From a virus: a stretch of DNA of 42,250 nucleotides. Position numbers and translations under genes: made by a program. The notes beneath the pieces were generated by a model, which made no database searches, was not told the origin of the DNA, and worked only from the letters and a program-made list of their open reading frames with translations. The stretch covers positions 1 through 42,250 of IMG/VR virus record IMGVR_UViG_3300043395_002155; one strand, given 5' to 3'. Shown one piece after another: positions 7,523-15,703 of this stretch (positions are counted from its first letter, which is position 1; each line of letters starts with the position of its first letter).

Positions 7523-7840
7523 TTACCACTTTGGAGCTTCTTCTTTAAACTCATCACCTTCTTTCTTCTTTTCAGGTTTAGCTTTTTCAGCTGCTGGCTT
7601 TTCTACTACTCTCTCTTTGATAATAGTATTAGTACCACCTGCTGCTTGAGATTGTTGATTTGAGTTTGTAATATTGATTACAGGAGCTGCTTGTTGTACT
7701 GGAGCTGGTTCATCACCACCTGTTAATTGTGTTACTCCCCATGTACCAACACCCATAACTGCTGTTGTAGCAACACCGATAATGGTCTTTTTTAAGCCTG
7801 ACCAAGTACCATCATTTGATTGTTCTAATTCTTCTGACAT
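7523..7840 (-). CDS. Single-TM protein with Lys/Glu/Pro-rich tail
   Basis: 105 residues. An acidic, Asn/Ser-containing N-terminus is followed by a hydrophobic segment (about 19-40, IIGVATTAVMGVGTWGVTQL), then a Pro/Gln/Asn linker and a highly charged Lys/Glu tail ending in PKW. It has no lipobox or cleavage site, so the C-terminal tail probably projects from the inner membrane. The layout is similar to inner-membrane spanin or anchor proteins, but a matching outer spanin is not obvious. It belongs to the small membrane-protein cluster 6448-7840. Confidence 0.6.
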   Translation of the reverse strand: MSEELEQSNDGTWSGLKKTIIGVATTAVMGVGTWGVTQLTGGDEPAPVQQAAPVINITNSNQQSQAAGGTNTIIKERVVEKPAAEKAKPEKKKEGDEFKEEAPKW

Positions 7841-7852
7841 GATTGATTTAAT

Positions 7853-8224
7853 TTATAATTTGTTAAAGTCTGTTATTCCTAATTCTTTGCCATTTGAATC
7901 GTATAATCCGATTCTATAAGCTGATGATGGTAATGCTGAAGTATATACTTTTAGTATATTATCTCCTGCTTTTACACTCATTGCTTCTTTTGATACTACT
8001 CTATTTGAGATATCAAATATTTTAATAGTAACAGTTCCAGCGGTTTCCAATTTAACGTTCATAGCCACCTCTGATGTTACAAAAGCTGATTCCAATTTAA
8101 TACCAACCGCAGATTTGATAGCTAGTGCTTCAGATGCTTTTGGTAGTTCTGGCAAAATATCATCATGCTTTGTACATGCTACTAATAGCATTCCACACAT
8201 AATTACTAATAATGATTTTTTCAT
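7853..8224 (-). CDS. Short lipoprotein with a T9SS-CTD-like beta-sandwich domain
   Basis: 123 residues; lipobox LVAC with Cys at residue 17. The mature part (about 40-123) has the pattern GTVTIKIFDISNRVV, then KAGDNILKVYTSALPSSAYRIGLYDSNGKEL, which closely follows the C-terminal sorting domain fold of Bacteroidota type IX secretion (V.I.I.D..G..V...G.N.I.I...L..G.Y.I.L....G). Here that fold is almost the whole mature protein and is lipid-anchored rather than attached to a cargo. It may mimic or bind the type IX machinery, or simply be a reused sandwich fold. It is adjacent to a related lipoprotein (8226-8582). Confidence 0.65.
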   Translation of the reverse strand: MKKSLLVIMCGMLLVACTKHDDILPELPKASEALAIKSAVGIKLESAFVTSEVAMNVKLETAGTVTIKIFDISNRVVSKEAMSVKAGDNILKVYTSALPSSAYRIGLYDSNGKELGITDFNKL

Positions 8225-8225
8225 T

Positions 8226-8582
8226 TTAATTTAGATTGATTGTTGTTTTTTTAATCTCTACTTTATTTACATTTTCCAAAACCAAATATAAATATCGATT
8301 TTGAATTGATTTCGTATATATCTTTAGTTTATTTTCTCCAACTTTACCTATTATTCTTTCCTTACTTATTGTTTGATTGGTGGTCTTATCTACTAACTTC
8401 AATATATAGGTACTATCGGATGTTAATTTGAACATAACTTCTTGTCCATCGGTAATGGATGATTCCGATACTGAAAACACATCCACTACTGGCTTTGGTT
8501 GAGGCATAGGTTCTATTTCCATTTTAGTACAGGATATTATAAAACCCATACAACACAATATTATAATTTTAATCCATTTCAT
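8226..8582 (-). CDS. Short lipoprotein, paralogue-like to 7853-8224
   Basis: 118 residues; lipobox IISC with Cys at residue 18, then a Pro-rich linker (EPMPQPKPV). The remaining 75 residues have the same strand order as the next lipoprotein: SESSITDGQEVMFKLTSDSTYILKLVDKTT, then GENKLKIYTKSIQNRYLYLVLEN. Both look like one T9SS-CTD-like sandwich behind a lipid anchor, so they probably arose by duplication, though identity is low. Only one base separates it from the downstream gene and three bases separate it from the upstream barrel gene, so all three are likely one operon. Function unknown. Confidence 0.6.
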   Translation of the reverse strand: MKWIKIIILCCMGFIISCTKMEIEPMPQPKPVVDVFSVSESSITDGQEVMFKLTSDSTYILKLVDKTTNQTISKERIIGKVGENKLKIYTKSIQNRYLYLVLENVNKVEIKKTTINLN

Positions 8583-8585
8583 GCT

Positions 8586-9485
8586 CTAAAATTGAAAGTT
8601 TGTTCCTATCATAAATAACAAAGGATTACTCTTTTTATATCCAACCGATTCACCTAATTTATCCCACGTTGTGTTATATCTGATATTAGTGTTTAATATA
8701 AATCTTTTAGTTATTTTCCAATCCATAGAGACCCCATAATATAGGTCTAAATTAAAATCATCCAGATATGCTAAATCTGAAGCCGTACCATTTTTGAATA
8801 CTTTGTAGATATCACTCATGGCGAATATTTGTGGTGATATATTAACCCTTTTTGTTTTTATTGTATATGTGTACATCACCATTCCCTTATAAGTTATTAG
8901 AGAAGATGCTGGTACTATTGGATATATGTTTTTTACCCAATTACCATTTTCATCAACAATAAACTTACCTTCCCAATTAAAAACATCTTCATATTCTCCC
9001 CAAAATGTTTTTGATGCCGTTAAACTATATCCAAATGTTCCGAATTTTTTAGTTCTAAATACATCAACGAATGATAAGTTAATATCCTTTTGAAAATCAA
9101 AATCAGTTGAATAAAATGTTTGTAGAGTTGTAGTTCTCTTTTCGGTATTTTTAGATAAACCATAACCCACACCATAATATTTCCATATTGGATTTATTGA
9201 TGCAGCAAATGAATGACCCCATTGTCCGTTTTTAGATGATTTACTATAACCTAAATTCAAAGTAGTGGATACTTGCTTTCCTATTATACCAATCGAAAGA
9301 TTTGAAGATGATAGAATATCTTTTGAAAAATCTATATAAGATTGTAATATACCCACATCATTCCAATCATCACTTTCACCAAACAATTCTTTTGGTGATA
9401 ATTGCAGTGTATCTGGTTTTGATATTTGTGCAGTTGAAATAAAACTGATGCAAAGTAGAGATAATATGATTATTATTTTTTTCAT
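8586..9485 (-). CDS. Outer-membrane beta-barrel-like protein
   Basis: 299 residues. Signal peptide 1-19 (FISTA/Q). The mature protein is a run of amphipathic strands (for example LSIGIIGKQVSTTLNLGYSKS, WKYYGVGYGLSK, KRFILNTNIRYNTTWD) and ends in TNFQF, a terminal Phe of the kind recognised by the BAM machinery. A segment SITYKG-like through KRVNISPQIFAMSDIYK resembles the C-terminal part of the partial protein at 1-1243. It is translationally linked to the lectin/dockerin/cohesin gene (TAATG at 9485). It could anchor or export those secreted proteins; there is no direct evidence for that. Confidence 0.7.
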   Translation of the reverse strand: MKKIIIILSLLCISFISTAQISKPDTLQLSPKELFGESDDWNDVGILQSYIDFSKDILSSSNLSIGIIGKQVSTTLNLGYSKSSKNGQWGHSFAASINPIWKYYGVGYGLSKNTEKRTTTLQTFYSTDFDFQKDINLSFVDVFRTKKFGTFGYSLTASKTFWGEYEDVFNWEGKFIVDENGNWVKNIYPIVPASSLITYKGMVMYTYTIKTKRVNISPQIFAMSDIYKVFKNGTASDLAYLDDFNLDLYYGVSMDWKITKRFILNTNIRYNTTWDKLGESVGYKKSNPLLFMIGTNFQF

Positions 9486-11773
9486 TATATTACCTTTACA
9501 TTTATTTTATTTAATGATGTATTAAGTGTTTCTACACTCTTTACCGAAATCAAACCTAATATGTTTGTTATTGTGGTTTTTGGCTTGAATACTACTTTGT
9601 ATCCCACATTTGATATCGAACCACCCGATGTACTCAATGAACCCAAACTAATAAATGAACCATTATTTCTACCAAAGTTTGTGGATTGAGTATTGTTAAA
9701 TTCAACTTTAGAAAATTCTAAAACTGAATTATCAAAATGAACATCAAATTGAGTTGCTCCAATCTGATTACCATTTGGATTCAATACAATAGTTGCAATA
9801 ATATTTTCTCCATCCTTTTCCATCATAATATCCGCCTCAACATCTCCTACTGAATTAGATGAAACCGCCATTGATTTAATTTGAGATACATCGCCGTTAT
9901 TTGCAGAAGGTATAAATCCGGTTGGTTGTGATGAATGAGAAAGATTTACATCACCTTTCCAAGATATATCTAAACTATAAGAATTAAGTGTACCATTTGT
10001 AAATGTGAATGGGTATCTATATCTCGTAATTCCGGTGTAAGTGTTCCAATTTTGTTTTGTGATATTATCGTATGCAGATGAATTTACAATCTTCATAATA
10101 TCACCTAATGCCGGTGGGTTTGGCCACAAAGAAGTTGTGCCCTGTAAATGTGTTAGTAATGCGTAACAATCTCTTTCATCAAACATTCCATCATCATTTA
10201 CATCTGCATTATGAAATTGAATACCTGATGTAAAATATTTGCTTTCATCTCCCAATATTCCTCTATCTGCAAATTCTTTAAATGCTAAATAAACATCACC
10301 AACAGTAACTGCACTTCCTAATAATGTAAGTAAATCACTTTGTTGAATATCCATAGAAATTTTATGGTATTTAAACATTGTGTTTTGTTGAAAGGTAAAT
10401 TCTGCTTTTGTACCATACCAACCATCTTGTAATCTCAATTGAGCTTGATATGCTGATGATGTGATTTTATCTGTAAGATTACCCGGCATCACATATATTT
10501 TCCACCAACCACTTATATTGTTTACTGTCACCGGCCCATTGTAAATATCAAACAATTGAATCGATTTTACATCGTTTGGTGATACACCCGTACCATCGAA
10601 TTCTCTTTGGTCTATTAGTAATTGGTGTCCACCTAAACTTGCATTATAAGGATTTATAATTGCCCATTCTACTTGACCAGCGGTTGTAGATGCTTTATAT
10701 CCTGTTCCGCTGATTTGTGCGGTATCTATCTGATTAGTTAAATCTACTCTACCAATACCATTAAGAGTAACTAAAGCGTTATTTGTATTATATGTAATAT
10801 CATCCGTAGAAGTTATAATCTTTGATTTGAATTTTGTTTCATCTACATTGTTTCCAAAATTAAAATTGAATTGTGCTCTTAATGTGTTTCCATTTGAATG
10901 TATAACACTATTAGAAACGAATTCAGTAAATGTTTGGTCATCAGGGTTTGTCCAAGTTCCAAATTCAACTACATATGGATTTACAAATGAATTAGGTAAA
11001 TCATTCCATTGAGTTCCACCACCCCATTTAGTTACAGGGTAATCTTCGTTACCACTATTGTTTGGTTCACCTGGTGCCCAGTTGTTATATTGTCCTTGTA
11101 TGTTACCTGCGGTTTGACCATTGGATGTTTTAATTAAAGTTCCTGATTCAGGACCAGCATCAATTATCCATCTACCTTCGGTTACTTCATCGGTACATGC
11201 AAACCATATATTTGATTGTGGTACATTAGCAAGAATAAAGGCATCTTCATCTGCCGATGTTAATGTTACCAAATATCCCATCTGTCCTTTGAATGTTTGT
11301 TGTGATGAAAGTAGTTTAGCATTTGAATATGTTGCACCTGTTGAAACGGGTCTATAAAAGTGGCCATTAGAGGGATTATAATAATATCCACTTGGATTTA
11401 CAGTTGCCGATATCGATATTTGAATATTACCCGCCGTTCCGGTTGTGTTTATCTTTAAGGTTGCCAATGCTATGTTTATATTAGCCATTGTACCTGTAAA
11501 CACTAAACGAGTTTTATTTCCACTAAAGTTAAATCCCGAAGCTGGCGTCAATCCATCGAAACGAGTCATATAAAACGTTGTTCCAGATGGTGATTGTGGT
11601 AAACCAATAGCACAAAGTAAAGTTGCGGTTGAATTGAATCCACTCAAAGAGAATCCACTAGCATCTTGCCCAGCGGTGTTTATTGTAAATGATTTAGGGT
11701 CTGGTGCAGTTACACTCTGACCAAACCCTAAATTACTTAATAATATTAAAAATATAACTAATAATTTTTTCAT
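9485..11773 (-). CDS. Secreted multidomain protein: C-type lectin + dockerin-like + cohesin-like
   Basis: 762 residues. Signal peptide 1-18 (GFG/Q). Residues 20-125 look like a beta-sandwich. Residues 133-272 form a C-type-lectin-like domain: GHFYRPVSTGATYSNAKLL, a long-loop EPNN (236-239), WND (256-258) and a closing VVEF; EPN in this motif usually marks Ca-dependent mannose-type sugar binding. Residues 489-546 are dockerin-like: TVGDVYLAFKEF and a calcium loop DVNDDGMFDERD (524-535). A WKGDVNLSHSS element follows (605-613). Residues 642-762 look like a cohesin (GATQFDVHFDNSVLEFSKVEF, then YKVVFKPK). Carrying both dockerin and cohesin would allow chains or pairing with the paralogue at 11775-13430. 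It is probably a surface or matrix adhesin. Confidence 0.8.
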   Translation of the reverse strand: MKKLLVIFLILLSNLGFGQSVTAPDPKSFTINTAGQDASGFSLSGFNSTATLLCAIGLPQSPSGTTFYMTRFDGLTPASGFNFSGNKTRLVFTGTMANINIALATLKINTTGTAGNIQISISATVNPSGYYYNPSNGHFYRPVSTGATYSNAKLLSSQQTFKGQMGYLVTLTSADEDAFILANVPQSNIWFACTDEVTEGRWIIDAGPESGTLIKTSNGQTAGNIQGQYNNWAPGEPNNSGNEDYPVTKWGGGTQWNDLPNSFVNPYVVEFGTWTNPDDQTFTEFVSNSVIHSNGNTLRAQFNFNFGNNVDETKFKSKIITSTDDITYNTNNALVTLNGIGRVDLTNQIDTAQISGTGYKASTTAGQVEWAIINPYNASLGGHQLLIDQREFDGTGVSPNDVKSIQLFDIYNGPVTVNNISGWWKIYVMPGNLTDKITSSAYQAQLRLQDGWYGTKAEFTFQQNTMFKYHKISMDIQQSDLLTLLGSAVTVGDVYLAFKEFADRGILGDESKYFTSGIQFHNADVNDDGMFDERDCYALLTHLQGTTSLWPNPPALGDIMKIVNSSAYDNITKQNWNTYTGITRYRYPFTFTNGTLNSYSLDISWKGDVNLSHSSQPTGFIPSANNGDVSQIKSMAVSSNSVGDVEADIMMEKDGENIIATIVLNPNGNQIGATQFDVHFDNSVLEFSKVEFNNTQSTNFGRNNGSFISLGSLSTSGGSISNVGYKVVFKPKTTITNILGLISVKSVETLNTSLNKINVKVI

Positions 11774-11774
11774 A

Positions 11775-13430
11775 TTATTCTATCGTTAGTTCTACTTTAT
11801 TTCCGGCACCATCAACTGCATCTGCTAATACGAAATAGAATAATCCAGCAGTATTTGTTAAATTTACTTTCGGAGTAAATATTAACTTATATGGAGTGCC
11901 GGTTTTAATTCTAGCAGTTTTTAATTGGTCGATTGAACCGAATGTTAATCTACCATCATCTTTTGTTGAGAAGTTAGTGATTGTAGAGCCAGAATCAAAT
12001 ATTATGTTATCTAATGTTAATTTTGTAGAATCGTAGTTCATAATTACTTCTAAACCAGCCAATCCTTCTTTTGTTAAAGATGCTGATAATACAACTTTAC
12101 CATTTTCCAAAGTGGAAACAACTGATAATGATGCTTTTTCTGCTACTCTTTGTTCGTATGCTAATGAACCAACACTCATTGTTCTTATACCACTTTCAGT
12201 TTTATTGTTAGCAGAATTTGTATATACGCCATTGTTTATACTTGCTAATATTGCTGCTGGGTCTGATGAGTGTGACCAGTTTAAATCTCCACCCCATGCA
12301 AACACTGCGTTTACAGTTTGGTTTGGTGAAGTAATGTTTACTTTGTTTTTGATATTACCATCTAACCAACTCTGATTTAATAAACCACTAAACCATCTCC
12401 AAGAAGTTGCTGTTTGAGTTGGAATAAATGCAGCTGCGGAAACATCTTGTCCCATTACATATGCAAATGCATAATATGAATCTGATTCATTAAATACCGC
12501 ATCGTTCTTTGTGATATTACCAACTTTCTTTTCTAAATTAGGATATGTAAAGAAATTACCATTACCACTAATATCAGTTTGAGCATGTCCTAAAAATGCT
12601 TTATACGCATCGGATACAGTAATTACGTTATTCATCCACGCTTTTTGTGAAGCAGGTGAAACGAATACACCCAAACTATCACCCACTTTAACTTGTGTTG
12701 TGAATAAGGCTTCCCCACTTGCATCTATTGGTAATTGTGCAATTGGTGGTTTACTCCAATCAATTTCGCCACTACCATCGGTTTTAAGTTGCATTAATTG
12801 AACGTTGTGGTCAGTAATTGTATATCCTTGTGGGAATAAAACTTTTACTTTAAATTGTGAAGTATTACCCGTTACATTTGCTAATGAAAATTTGCCAGGT
12901 GATGTGGTAATGGGTGATATGTTTGCAGATGTATCATTGATTGAATATGATAAGTCCAATTTGTGAATATCAGTATATGTGTTCTTATCTTTGATTACAT
13001 ACTTTTGAGTTGCCAAAACACCATCTATAAAAGCATCAGTTCTTTGAACAGTCAATTGTCCAACATTATAATCAGCATTTGCTGCGTATCCCCAAGGAGT
13101 TGCCGTATATTGTGCATATAATTGTGTATCTGCTACATTAGCTGATGGTGTGAATTTATAGTTATTCCAATGCGTATAGAATGTTTGTGTAGATGCACCC
13201 TGTCCAAATGTTGTTGAGTTTGGCACCATTACCAATGCTTTATTATCATAGGAATATCTCAACCAAAAATATCTTGGTTTTGTAGTTCCTCTAACAACAT
13301 TATAGCTTACAGTAAGAGTATCTCCTACTTTATATGGACCAGCTGGCGTTACAGTTTGATTTACTGTCATCTGGCCATACGATGAAATGGATACTAATAG
13401 TACCCCTAAAAAAAATAAGATTTTTTTCAT
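11775..13430 (-). CDS. Secreted dockerin-like/cohesin-like protein, paralogue of 9485-11773
   Basis: 551 residues from the ATG at 13430; a start 15 bases upstream is possible but would precede the signal peptide and overlap the previous stop. Signal peptide 1-19 (SSYG/Q). N-terminal Ig-like region (VGDTLTVSYNVVRG). Residues 269-330 repeat the paralogue's dockerin-like helix (ITVSDAYKAFLGH), but the calcium loop is degenerate (KNDAVFNESD in place of DVNDDGMFDERD). GGDLNWSHSS (380-389) matches the paralogue's KGDVNLSHSS. Residues 438-551 are cohesin-like (GLEVIMNYDSTKLTLDNIIF, then YKLIFTPKVN). It has no lectin domain. The two genes are one base apart and probably arose by duplication, with the lectin gained or lost. 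Confidence 0.75.
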   Translation of the reverse strand: MKKILFFLGVLLVSISSYGQMTVNQTVTPAGPYKVGDTLTVSYNVVRGTTKPRYFWLRYSYDNKALVMVPNSTTFGQGASTQTFYTHWNNYKFTPSANVADTQLYAQYTATPWGYAANADYNVGQLTVQRTDAFIDGVLATQKYVIKDKNTYTDIHKLDLSYSINDTSANISPITTSPGKFSLANVTGNTSQFKVKVLFPQGYTITDHNVQLMQLKTDGSGEIDWSKPPIAQLPIDASGEALFTTQVKVGDSLGVFVSPASQKAWMNNVITVSDAYKAFLGHAQTDISGNGNFFTYPNLEKKVGNITKNDAVFNESDSYYAFAYVMGQDVSAAAFIPTQTATSWRWFSGLLNQSWLDGNIKNKVNITSPNQTVNAVFAWGGDLNWSHSSDPAAILASINNGVYTNSANNKTESGIRTMSVGSLAYEQRVAEKASLSVVSTLENGKVVLSASLTKEGLAGLEVIMNYDSTKLTLDNIIFDSGSTITNFSTKDDGRLTFGSIDQLKTARIKTGTPYKLIFTPKVNLTNTAGLFYFVLADAVDGAGNKVELTIE

Positions 13431-13431
13431 T

Positions 13432-14094
13432 TTATTTTCCCTCAAATAGTTTGGTTATAAGTTTTTCCGATGCTTTCTTTAATGCGTTGCTTAAAGATGT
13501 TTGGTTGAACTTACCACCTTCATCTACTATGAGAGTTGACATTGAGATTTCAGATGAAGATTCTTCAACCATAACCTCTTTAGCCTTTTTGCCATCTTTA
13601 TAAAGGATACCCTTCATTCTGATGACAACTTCTTCTTCGTTTTTGTGAAATACTGAAATGTTTTTCTTCGTTGTTAAAACATCTAAGTAAACGATTTGAA
13701 CTTGTAATTTGTTTGGTGCAGATGGAGTTAAATCCAATCCCTTTTCTTGTAGGTATTCTTCTAATACGTTTTTAACACCAAACTCCAATTGTCTGTTTCC
13801 AGCCAATTTTCCAATTTTTACATTATTTGTTACTGATTCCACCCAAATATGCTCATCGGCATCGTACATAATGTTGCCTGGATGATTTTTGAATGTACCA
13901 TCAAATTTTAGATTAAATGCAGTTACTGCTTTTTGGATTAATTCATCCTTACCCAATGCGGTAAGAACTACAAAAGTCATTTGCGTTAAGAACGCTAAGA
14001 TTACAAACGCAACTGCTGCGTATAAAAAGCTCTTAAAGAGCTTCTCTTTAAGCCACTCTATCGGGCTTATCGAATAGACATTTTTTGTGACCAT
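13432..14094 (-). CDS. Inner-membrane-anchored periplasmic protein
   Basis: 220 residues. One hydrophobic segment (about 22-45, LYAAVAFVILAFLTQMTFVVLTAL) near the N-terminus without a cleavage motif, so it is a membrane anchor. The rest is soluble: LEFGVKNVLEEYLQEKGLDL, PNKLQVQIVYLDVL, EVVIRMKGILYKDGKKA and a C-terminal helix with ALKKASEKLITKLF. This strand/helix layout resembles small periplasmic families such as YajG or the alpha/beta part of CsgG, but the match is weak. It is the first gene of the envelope block after a promoter (14159-14189) and a 10-bp inverted repeat covering its start. Exact function unknown. Confidence 0.65.
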   Translation of the reverse strand: MVTKNVYSISPIEWLKEKLFKSFLYAAVAFVILAFLTQMTFVVLTALGKDELIQKAVTAFNLKFDGTFKNHPGNIMYDADEHIWVESVTNNVKIGKLAGNRQLEFGVKNVLEEYLQEKGLDLTPSAPNKLQVQIVYLDVLTTKKNISVFHKNEEEVVIRMKGILYKDGKKAKEVMVEESSSEISMSTLIVDEGGKFNQTSLSNALKKASEKLITKLFEGK

Positions 14095-14132
14095 CGGTTA
14101 TGCTTTTTAATATTAACTTATACATAACCGAT
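14093..14132. repeat. Perfect 10-bp inverted repeat ending in the start codon at 14094
   Basis: ATCGGTTATG (14093-14102) pairs with CATAACCGAT (14123-14132) across a 20-base spacer. The ATG is 14094-14092, so two of its three bases are in the 3' arm. The repeat lies about 25 bases downstream of the predicted -7 box and would be transcribed, which favours an RNA hairpin. Confidence 0.7.
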
Positions 14133-14156
14133 TGATTTAATTTACTAATTTACATC

Positions 14157-14189
14157 TATAAATATAGTTTTTTTGATTAACCTTCCAAA
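14157..14189 (-). promoter_or_regulatory. Promoter for the membrane-anchored protein gene and envelope block
   Basis: The minus strand has TTTG (14189-14186), 19 bases, then TATATTTATA (14166-14157). This fits the Bacteroidota primary-sigma pattern TTG-N19/20-TAnnTTTG with A for the last G. The predicted leader is about 55-60 bases and contains the inverted repeat at 14093-14132. The -33 element lies in the end of the cupin gene. Confidence 0.6.
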
Positions 14190-14551
14190 TCGTTCCAAGT
14201 ATTTCTATAAATTCTATAAGAATCCGAATCAAAGTGTTGTGTACTAACTTCTATTATGGTCGCATTGTCATCTAATGCTATTAATTTATGTGGAAATCCT
14301 TTTTCTATATAAACACAATCTCCTTGCTTTAAGGTAGTAAAATGTCTTTTACCATTTTCAGTATCAATCCAATCAAATTGGAATTCTCCACTCTGAACAT
14401 ACCACGTTTCATTTTTAATCATATGGTAGTGCATTGAGAAATGGTTTCCTGCTTTAGTAAATACTAATAGCTTTCCGCAGTATTGTGAATCGTTATGAAT
14501 CCATAATTCATAACCCCACGTTTTTTCTATTTTTATTGGTTGATATATCAT
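14177..14551 (-). CDS. Cupin-fold protein, sugar-phosphate isomerase-like
   Basis: 124 residues, a single cupin. Motif 1 is seen as HFSMHYHMIKNETWYVQSGEFQF (two His and a Glu), motif 2 as GDCVYIEKGFPHKLIAL, followed by IIEVST. This is the form of the C-terminal cupin of mannose-6-phosphate isomerase/ManC and of WbuC-like proteins, so it probably acts on a nucleotide sugar or sugar phosphate, fitting the sugar cassette at 26-38 kb. Metal binding by the three His and one Glu is likely. It overlaps its upstream neighbour by four bases (14548-14551). Confidence 0.75.
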   Translation of the reverse strand: MIYQPIKIEKTWGYELWIHNDSQYCGKLLVFTKAGNHFSMHYHMIKNETWYVQSGEFQFDWIDTENGKRHFTTLKQGDCVYIEKGFPHKLIALDDNATIIEVSTQHFDSDSYRIYRNTWNDLEG

Positions 14552-14787
14552 TTTTTTTCTATTTTTATGGTTATACCTGCTTTTCCAGTTGAAATTTCAT
14601 ATGAGTTGTATCTATTATCATGTATAAATCCATAATCTTTAAATCTAAATATAATTACATTTTTACCTTCGAATAATGCCCAAATTGCATTATCTGCATA
14701 ATCAATAGATGGTTGTGTTATAAATCCCATCTTCCAACTATTTCTGAATTCTTCTTCTAATTCATCAGGTGTTATATGAATTATCAT
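14548..14787 (-). CDS. Small hypothetical protein
   Basis: 79 residues, no signal peptide or TM segment. Starts MIIHITPDELEEEF, with an acidic N-terminal helix, and ends in a strand-rich half (AGITIKIEKK). It sits one base downstream of thyA and overlaps the cupin gene, so it is co-translated with both. I recognise no family; the size and charge are typical of phage accessory proteins. Confidence 0.6.
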   Translation of the reverse strand: MIIHITPDELEEEFRNSWKMGFITQPSIDYADNAIWALFEGKNVIIFRFKDYGFIHDNRYNSYEISTGKAGITIKIEKK

Positions 14788-14788
14788 A

Positions 14789-15703
14789 TCAATTACTTAA
14801 AGGTGCTTTAATAGATGGATGTGATATATAATTTTCTAAGATAATATCACCTGGCATAAATGATTCCATTCCATCTCTAATATGAACATTTGGTAATCTA
14901 AATGGTTCTCTTTTTATTTGCTCTTTTGCTTGTTCAATATGATTTAAATACAAATGTGTATCCCCTAAATTACCAATCAATTCTTCAGCATACATTCCTA
15001 CTTCATCAGCAATCATCAATAATAGCAAACCATAAGATGCGATATTAAATGGTAATCCTAAAAATGTATCTACACTTCGTTGATTCCACATTAAAGATAT
15101 TGCTCGTTTAGGTGTTAATTCATAATACTTGTCATCAAAATCAGGTATAAGTTCATCGTTGAATTCCATACCAGTTTCATAGTTCTTATTGAACCAAATT
15201 CTATATCGTTCTTTATTACTTAATTCTCTTGTATAAATTTGAAATCCATAATGACAAGGAGGTAATACCATTTGGTCTAACTCACCAACATTCCAAGCAT
15301 TCACCATTAATCTTCTACTATCTGGATTTGCTTTGAGTTCGTTGATTAGGTTTGAGATTTGGTCTATGCCATTCCAATTTCTCCATTGCTTACCATATAT
15401 AGGTCCCAGTTCACCATCTGTTCTTCCACTCTTTTCATAATCACCATCCCAAATATGACAATTATTATCATGTAAAAATTTAATATTAGTATCGCCTCTT
15501 AAAAACCATAATAATTCTGTTACCATAGTTTTCCATGCCATCTTCTTTGTAGTAAGTAAAGGGAAACCCTCACTCATCTTATGTCTGATTTGTCTACCGA
15601 ATACCGATATAGTACCCGTTCCGGTTCTATCTCCTTTCTGAATACCATTATCTAAAATATCTTGTAGTAATAGTTGATATGATTTATCCAAATTATTCTT
15701 CAT
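14789..15703 (-). CDS. thyA: Thymidylate synthase (ThyA type)
   Basis: 304 residues. Makes dTMP from dUMP using methylene-tetrahydrofolate. N-terminal DRTGTGTISVFGRQIRHKM carries the phosphate-binding Arg; TELLWFLRGDTNI and IWD follow. The catalytic Cys is C150 in LPPCHYGFQ; the RSVDTFLGLPFNIASYG and GDTHLYLNH blocks complete the active site. Compared with the E. coli enzyme there is an insert of roughly 40 residues (about 160-203) between the Cys block and the QRSVD block, as seen in some bacterial and phage forms. It supplies thymidine for phage DNA. It overlaps the small membrane-protein gene before it. Confidence 0.97.
   Translation of the reverse strand: MKNNLDKSYQLLLQDILDNGIQKGDRTGTGTISVFGRQIRHKMSEGFPLLTTKKMAWKTMVTELLWFLRGDTNIKFLHDNNCHIWDGDYEKSGRTDGELGPIYGKQWRNWNGIDQISNLINELKANPDSRRLMVNAWNVGELDQMVLPPCHYGFQIYTRELSNKERYRIWFNKNYETGMEFNDELIPDFDDKYYELTPKRAISLMWNQRSVDTFLGLPFNIASYGLLLLMIADEVGMYAEELIGNLGDTHLYLNHIEQAKEQIKREPFRLPNVHIRDGMESFMPGDIILENYISHPSIKAPLSN

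Noticed and set aside
13431-13445. Five extra residues at the start of the dockerin/cohesin paralogue
   Set aside because: The ATG at 13430 gives a standard MKK signal peptide right after the upstream stop.
1-14094. Host chromosome fragment joined to phage by misassembly
   Set aside because: Strand, gene packing, AT-richness and the promoter at 14157 continue smoothly into the phage part; not excluded without reads, so it is given as the main refuting test.
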